Origin: Alphaproteobacteria bacterium
GTDB taxonomy: Bacteria > Pseudomonadota > Alphaproteobacteria > UBA8366 > GCA-2717185
Reading direction: 5' to 3'
Assembly: GCA_012103325.1 (NCBI GenBank)
Contig: WLWY01000003.1
Location: forward strand, 992,001 to 1,056,000
Length of the DNA: 64,000 bases
The notes under the pieces are model-generated. The model saw nothing but the letters and a program-made list of their open reading frames with translations. It made no database searches and was not told the DNA's origin. Positions within the stretch are counted from its first letter, which is position 1, and each line of letters opens with the position of its first letter. Made by a program: the position numbers and the translations under genes. Shown here one piece after another: positions 60,331 to 64,000 of this stretch.

Positions 60331-60794
60331 TGTCGTCTATCCACGAGATCACCCTCATGCTGAATGGCGACCCGGTCGAGGCCGCCGTCGCGGCGCATAC
60401 ATTGCTCGTCGATTTCCTGCGCGACTCGCATGCCCTGCGCGGGGTCAAACGGTCGTGCGACATGCAGGTCTGCGGCGCATGCACGGTCCTCGTGGACGGC
60501 CGGCCGGTGAGCAGTTGCACGATGCTCGCCGTCGACGCCGATGGCGCGTCGGTGGTGACTATCGAAGGCCTCGGCGGACCCGACGGACTCGATCCCGTGC
60601 AAGAGGCCTTCCTCGAGCACGGCGCCTTGCAATGCGGCTTTTGCACGCCAGGCTTCATTCTGGCAACCAAGGCGCTGTTGGCAACCAATCCGTCGCCAAG
60701 CCGGGAGGAGATCGTGCATCATCTGAGCGGGAATATCTGCCGCTGTACTGGCTACCAGAAAATCATCGAAGCGGTGGAAAGCCTTGCCCGTTAG
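60330..60794 (+). CDS. Xanthine dehydrogenase-family [2Fe-2S] small subunit
   Basis: 154 residues, standard CoxS/XdhC-like. The plant-type [2Fe-2S] cluster ligands are in SCDMQVCGACTVLVDG and the following SSC; the second cluster ligands are in CGFCTPGF and CRCTGYQK. It completes the large-medium-small (L-M-S) set. Its stop lies inside the next gene (LLM oxidoreductase), which begins at 60784, so all four are translationally coupled. Confidence 0.95.
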   Translation: MSSIHEITLMLNGDPVEAAVAAHTLLVDFLRDSHALRGVKRSCDMQVCGACTVLVDGRPVSSCTMLAVDADGASVVTIEGLGGPDGLDPVQEAFLEHGALQCGFCTPGFILATKALLATNPSPSREEIVHHLSGNICRCTGYQKIIEAVESLAR

Positions 60795-61746
60795 CATTTC
60801 ATTCGACGGCCGCGAACCGGTCGAGGCCGTTCTGGCGAAAGCCCAAGCCGCCGTCGATGGCGGCGTCGACGCGATCTGGCTCGCCTGCCACCTGTTCCAG
60901 CGCGATCCCATCGTCACGGCCGGCGTCTTGCTGAGCCGCCACCAACGCCTGAAGGTGACCCTGGTGGCGATAAGCCCCTATCTGGTTCATCCGGTGCACG
61001 CCGCCATGGCCGCCGCGACGCTCGACGAATTCTTTCCCGGCCGGGTCTCCTTATGTCTCGGCGTTGGCGCGCCTGGCGACCTCGCCGATGTCGGTGTCGA
61101 AACACGCGCACCGCTTGGGCCGATACGCGAGGCATTGCAAATTTGCCGGGCCTTGTTCAGCGGCGAAACGGTTCAGGTCGACGGCAAGCGCTTTAAGGTT
61201 TCCGGCCGGTCGCTGGCGTCCGGGCCGCATGAGATTCCGCTCCTCCTCGCGGCGTCCGGCCCCAAGATGCTGCGGCTCGCGGGAACCCATGCCGATGGCG
61301 TTCTGTTGTCGGCCGGTGCGTCGGTCGAGTTCGTGCGCTGGAGTCTCGGCCGTGTTTCGGCGGATGGCGACCGAGCGAATTTTCTAAGAGCGGGTCTCGT
61401 CTATGGATCGGTCGACGATGATGCGAGAACCGCCTTCGATCGCGTGCGGCGTGTCCTCGCGACGACCTTGCGCGGCAAGCATCACGCCCGGAATCTCAAC
61501 CTCGCGGGCAGCCCTCTGGATCAGGATGCGGTCAATCTCGCGATAGTGTCGGGCGATGGAGACGCGGCGGACAGGCTGATCGTGGATTCGATCGTCGAAC
61601 GTCACGCCGCCGCGGGATCGCCTGACATTTTCCGATCCCGGCTTGCCGCATACCGGGCCGCCGGTCTTGACGATACCGTCCTGGCTTCGATGCGGACCCC
61701 GGCACAGATCACGGCAATTTTGTCTGCTCTTAACGGCGTGGCGTGA
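60784..61746 (+). CDS. LLM-class flavin/F420-dependent oxidoreductase 1
   Basis: 320 residues from a TTG at 60784 that overlaps the 2Fe-2S gene by 11 bases. TIM-barrel luciferase-like features: GGVDAIWLACHLFQRDP near the start, FPGRVSLCLGVGAPGDL and PLLLAASGPKMLRLAG. The RVSLCLGVGAPG phosphate/cofactor loop is of the form found in F420-binding members (Mer, F420-dependent dehydrogenases), but FMN-dependent relatives also exist. Together with F420 synthesis genes at 34322-39126 an F420 role is reasonable. Probably acts in the same pathway as the molybdenum hydroxylase. Confidence 0.85.
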   Translation: MPVSISFDGREPVEAVLAKAQAAVDGGVDAIWLACHLFQRDPIVTAGVLLSRHQRLKVTLVAISPYLVHPVHAAMAAATLDEFFPGRVSLCLGVGAPGDLADVGVETRAPLGPIREALQICRALFSGETVQVDGKRFKVSGRSLASGPHEIPLLLAASGPKMLRLAGTHADGVLLSAGASVEFVRWSLGRVSADGDRANFLRAGLVYGSVDDDARTAFDRVRRVLATTLRGKHHARNLNLAGSPLDQDAVNLAIVSGDGDAADRLIVDSIVERHAAAGSPDIFRSRLAAYRAAGLDDTVLASMRTPAQITAILSALNGVA

Positions 61747-61756
61747 GGACACCCTT

Positions 61757-62755
61757 ATGAAATTCAGTATCTGCCTCTCAACCGGTTTCGAAGGTGTCAT
61801 GTATCCGATCCCCTTCGTTGAGCCGCAGGATTTCGTGGCGCAGGCGCAACTGTGCGAGCGGCTCGGCTACCACTCCGTATGGGGCAACGATCACATCACG
61901 ACCCAGAACTACGTGAGCGCGCTGCATCCGGGAAAGGTGCCGAACTTCTACGAACCGCTGATCACGCTGGCGATGTGCGCGCAGGCGACGGAAACCCTTG
62001 TCATCGGCACCGCGCTGCTGGTCATGCCAATGCGCGAGCCCGTTTACCTCGCGAAACAGGTGGCGACGCTTGACCAGATGTCGGGCGGCCGCTTCATCCT
62101 GGCGGTCGGCCTCGGTGCGTACCGCGAAGAATTTACTGCTATTTCGCCACGCCTGAAGGGCGCGCGGCGCGGCGACATGCTGGATGAAGGGATCGAGGCT
62201 TTCCTGAAACTAATCACCGAACCCTCGGCTAGCCATGGCGGTCAGTTCTATGCGTTCGACGACGTCGAGATGTTCCCGAAGCCGAAACAGGACCCCTACC
62301 CGCTCTATATCGGCGGCCACAATATGGCGGCCGTCGAGCGCGCCGCTAAACTGGGGCATGGCTGGCTGTCGGGATGGCGTCCGCTGACGGAACTGGAAGA
62401 GCGTATCCGCATTCTAAAAGACCGCACCGAAGAGCTCGGCCGCCCCCGCGACGCGGTCGAAATCGCGCCGCAATTCTCCATGCTGCTGGCCAAAACGGAT
62501 GAAGAGGCGGAAGCCAAATACATGGCGAGCGGTCTGGTCGCGCACAGGCAATCGCTTGCCTATACGGGCCGCGATCTCAGTCACCAGGTGATCGCCAACC
62601 TCGTCGGGTCACCCGATACCGTCATCGAAAAAGTCGCGAAGCTGAAATCGATAGGCGTCGATCATTGCTCCGCCCTGATGATCCCCGCCGACACGCCGAG
62701 CGAGATGAACGAGCAAATCGAATGGTTTGCCCGTGACGTCATGCCGAAGGTTTAA
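61757..62755 (+). CDS. LLM-class flavin/F420-dependent oxidoreductase 2
   Basis: 332 residues from the ATG at 61757, 10 bases after LLM 1. The barrel elements GYHSVWGNDHITTQNYV, TLVIGTALLVMPMREPVYLAKQ and SGGRFILAVGLGAYREEF are typical of TIGR03619-like F420-dependent LLM enzymes; the GLGAYREEF loop and PYPLYIGGHNM substrate/cofactor segment fit. Cytoplasmic. It may catalyse hydride transfer to or from F420 on the substrate made by the molybdenum hydroxylase. Alternatives: FMN-linked monooxygenase. Confidence 0.87.
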   Translation: MKFSICLSTGFEGVMYPIPFVEPQDFVAQAQLCERLGYHSVWGNDHITTQNYVSALHPGKVPNFYEPLITLAMCAQATETLVIGTALLVMPMREPVYLAKQVATLDQMSGGRFILAVGLGAYREEFTAISPRLKGARRGDMLDEGIEAFLKLITEPSASHGGQFYAFDDVEMFPKPKQDPYPLYIGGHNMAAVERAAKLGHGWLSGWRPLTELEERIRILKDRTEELGRPRDAVEIAPQFSMLLAKTDEEAEAKYMASGLVAHRQSLAYTGRDLSHQVIANLVGSPDTVIEKVAKLKSIGVDHCSALMIPADTPSEMNEQIEWFARDVMPKV

Positions 62756-62940
62756 CGCTCATAAGCACGAAGGGCTTAGATGACATCGTATTACTGAAAT
62801 TCACCCTCGCGGCCGATAGCGGAAACAACACTGCAAACTTAAGCGGATATTCATTCGCGTTCCAAAGCAAGAAACGGGTCGCTCCTTTGATCCTATCTCA
62901 CTAATTTCGGCTTCGGAAAACACTTGTAAGGGAACGCGGG

Positions 62941-63861
62941 ATGGACGCGCCGAAGACGATGGACGGACAGGATTGGGGTCTATTGATTCTGCTCTCCGTT
63001 TTATGGGGCGGCGCATATTTCTTTGCGGGCGTCGCTGTTAAAGAGCTGCCGCCGTTAACCGTCGTGTTGGTCCGTGTCTTTTTGGCCGCAGTCGCCTTGT
63101 TGCCGTTGTTTTGGTATCTCGGCCATTCCTTGCCGAAGTCGTTTTCCGGCTGGCTTCCGTATTTCGGCATGGGCCTTTTGAACAATGTACTCCCATTCGG
63201 CTTCATATTTGCCGGCCAGACTCAAATCACTGTCGGTCTTTCCTCAATCATCAATGCCATGACGCCGTTGTTCACAGTTCTCGTAATGGCCAGCTTTCAA
63301 GAAGAGCGTCTGATCGTTAACCGGGTCATCGGGGTGCTTCTGGGTGTCGTGGGGGTTGCCGTGTTGCGCGGCTTCGATGGACCCATAGACGGTAATCAGA
63401 CGCTCGGTATCGGGCTGTGCCTGGCCGGCGCGCTCAGTTACGGGTTTGCCGCCCTTTGGGGCCGCAGGTTCCTCGCCGGCGTTCCGCCCGTTAAGTCGGC
63501 GACCTGCCAATTGATGTGCTCGACGCTGATCATAGCCGTGGTCGTTTCCGTAATCGACCGGCCCTGGACGCTCGCCGCGCCCAGCCAGGGCGCGATTTGG
63601 TCGCTGGTGGCGCTTGCCGTCTTTGGAACGGCTCTCGCGTACATCGTCTTTTTCAAGATCCTGGTTCGCGCCGGCGCCAGCAATGTCATGCTCGTGACCC
63701 TGCTGATACCGGTGACGGCATTGATCTTGGGAAATGTCTTTTTGGGCGAACCGATCCACGCACAAGAAATTATAGGTGCTACCATTATCGGAGCGGGACT
63801 TTTGTTCATCGATGGCCGCGTCATCAATCGGTTGACCGGAAAACGCGCTGCTGCAGGTTAA
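62941..63861 (+). CDS. EamA-family drug/metabolite exporter
   Basis: 306 residues, preceded by AAGGGAACGCGGG. Ten predicted helices; the opening DWGLLILLSVLWGGAYFFAG and the conserved VAVLRGFDG and GASNVMLVTLLIPVTALILG are typical of EamA/RhaT permeases. The third DMT exporter in the window. The substrate is unknown; the 185-base gap upstream is AT-rich and has no other gene. Confidence 0.92.
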   Translation: MDAPKTMDGQDWGLLILLSVLWGGAYFFAGVAVKELPPLTVVLVRVFLAAVALLPLFWYLGHSLPKSFSGWLPYFGMGLLNNVLPFGFIFAGQTQITVGLSSIINAMTPLFTVLVMASFQEERLIVNRVIGVLLGVVGVAVLRGFDGPIDGNQTLGIGLCLAGALSYGFAALWGRRFLAGVPPVKSATCQLMCSTLIIAVVVSVIDRPWTLAAPSQGAIWSLVALAVFGTALAYIVFFKILVRAGASNVMLVTLLIPVTALILGNVFLGEPIHAQEIIGATIIGAGLLFIDGRVINRLTGKRAAAG

Positions 63862-63947
63862 AGGGCGTCTGCAACGGCCTGCTGGTCGCCGGACTTGCCG
63901 CACCGGACTGGCTGATGGAGATCGACGTCGTTGCCGAAAGGGAATAA
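63862..63947 (+). pseudogene. Possible RidA-family C-terminal remnant
   Basis: Directly after the DMT exporter stop, a frame reads CNGLLVAGLAAPDWLMEIDVVAERE to a TAA at 63945. The LAAPDWLMEIDVVA block is like the last strand of RidA/YjgF proteins. Only about 27 residues remain and there is no start, so it looks like a degraded or translocated end. Weak evidence. Confidence 0.3.
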
Positions 63948-64000
63948 AGGGTGCGGCGTATGAAGAAAAAGAAATTTCTGGTCCGAGAGAGCGGATGACG

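Noticed and set aside
57216-60794. Aerobic CO dehydrogenase (coxLMS)
   Set aside because: The large subunit lacks the AYRCSFR active-site loop; it has FRSIGGPQ instead, so only the general XDH family is claimed. The gene order is also L-M-S instead of M-S-L.

Overview
The window looks like chromosome from a high-GC alphaproteobacterium, most likely Rhodospirillales-like. The grounds are the overall gene style, an N-terminally extended ribosomal protein S9, a type-2 argC, an alphaproteobacterial NrtR-like NAD regulator and GC-rich palindromic intergenic repeats. No rRNA, tRNA, CRISPR array or intact insertion sequence was found. Gene density is high and most genes sit in short, translationally coupled operons.

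Layout. 1-4519: the end of an MlrC-like gene, a SPOR-domain protein, an orphan ParA and two alpha/beta hydrolases, all on the minus strand. 4757-9304: a metallophosphoesterase, ilvA, a DMT exporter, and an ArsI/CadI-type metal-resistance protein followed by a SigZ-like sigma factor. 9301-14399: a minus-strand operon (maleate isomerase-like, hyuA, hyuB, HAD phosphatase). 14703-20869: fhs plus a two-gene NAD-linked molybdenum formate dehydrogenase, a formate assimilation/oxidation unit. 20875-23717: argC, a B12 riboswitch with a 60-residue membrane protein, rpsI and rplM. 23871-34167: metabolic genes (thioesterase, ECHDC3-like crotonase, metY, NrtR-like regulator, PhyH, cupin, amidase, GNAT) mixed with pseudogenes and repeats. 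It ends in an AhpD-like gene with an in-frame TGA exactly at the second cysteine of its CxxCxxxH motif, a strong selenoprotein candidate.

34322-43379 is the most distinctive part. A complete coenzyme F420 biosynthesis operon (cofE-cofD-cofC-fbiC) lies directly downstream of a second operon. That operon encodes an FrhB-type F420-reducing flavo-iron-sulfur subunit and both catalytic subunits of a 2-oxoacid oxidoreductase (KorA, KorB). Together they suggest a 2-oxoacid:F420 oxidoreductase in a proteobacterium. Two LLM-class (potentially F420-dependent) oxidoreductases lie at 60784-62755, behind a xanthine dehydrogenase/CO dehydrogenase-type molybdenum hydroxylase operon.

43617-47597 holds an acyl-CoA dehydrogenase and three tandem TauD/TfdA-like dioxygenases. 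47598-55700 looks accessory: a STAND-type P-loop protein with near-identical tandem TPR units, a decayed fourth dioxygenase fragment, secreted proteins, a decayed fragment of the cytochrome/beta-propeller gene and a Sel1-repeat protein. 55706-63861 carries RidA, two DMT exporters, the molybdenum hydroxylase operon and the LLM genes.
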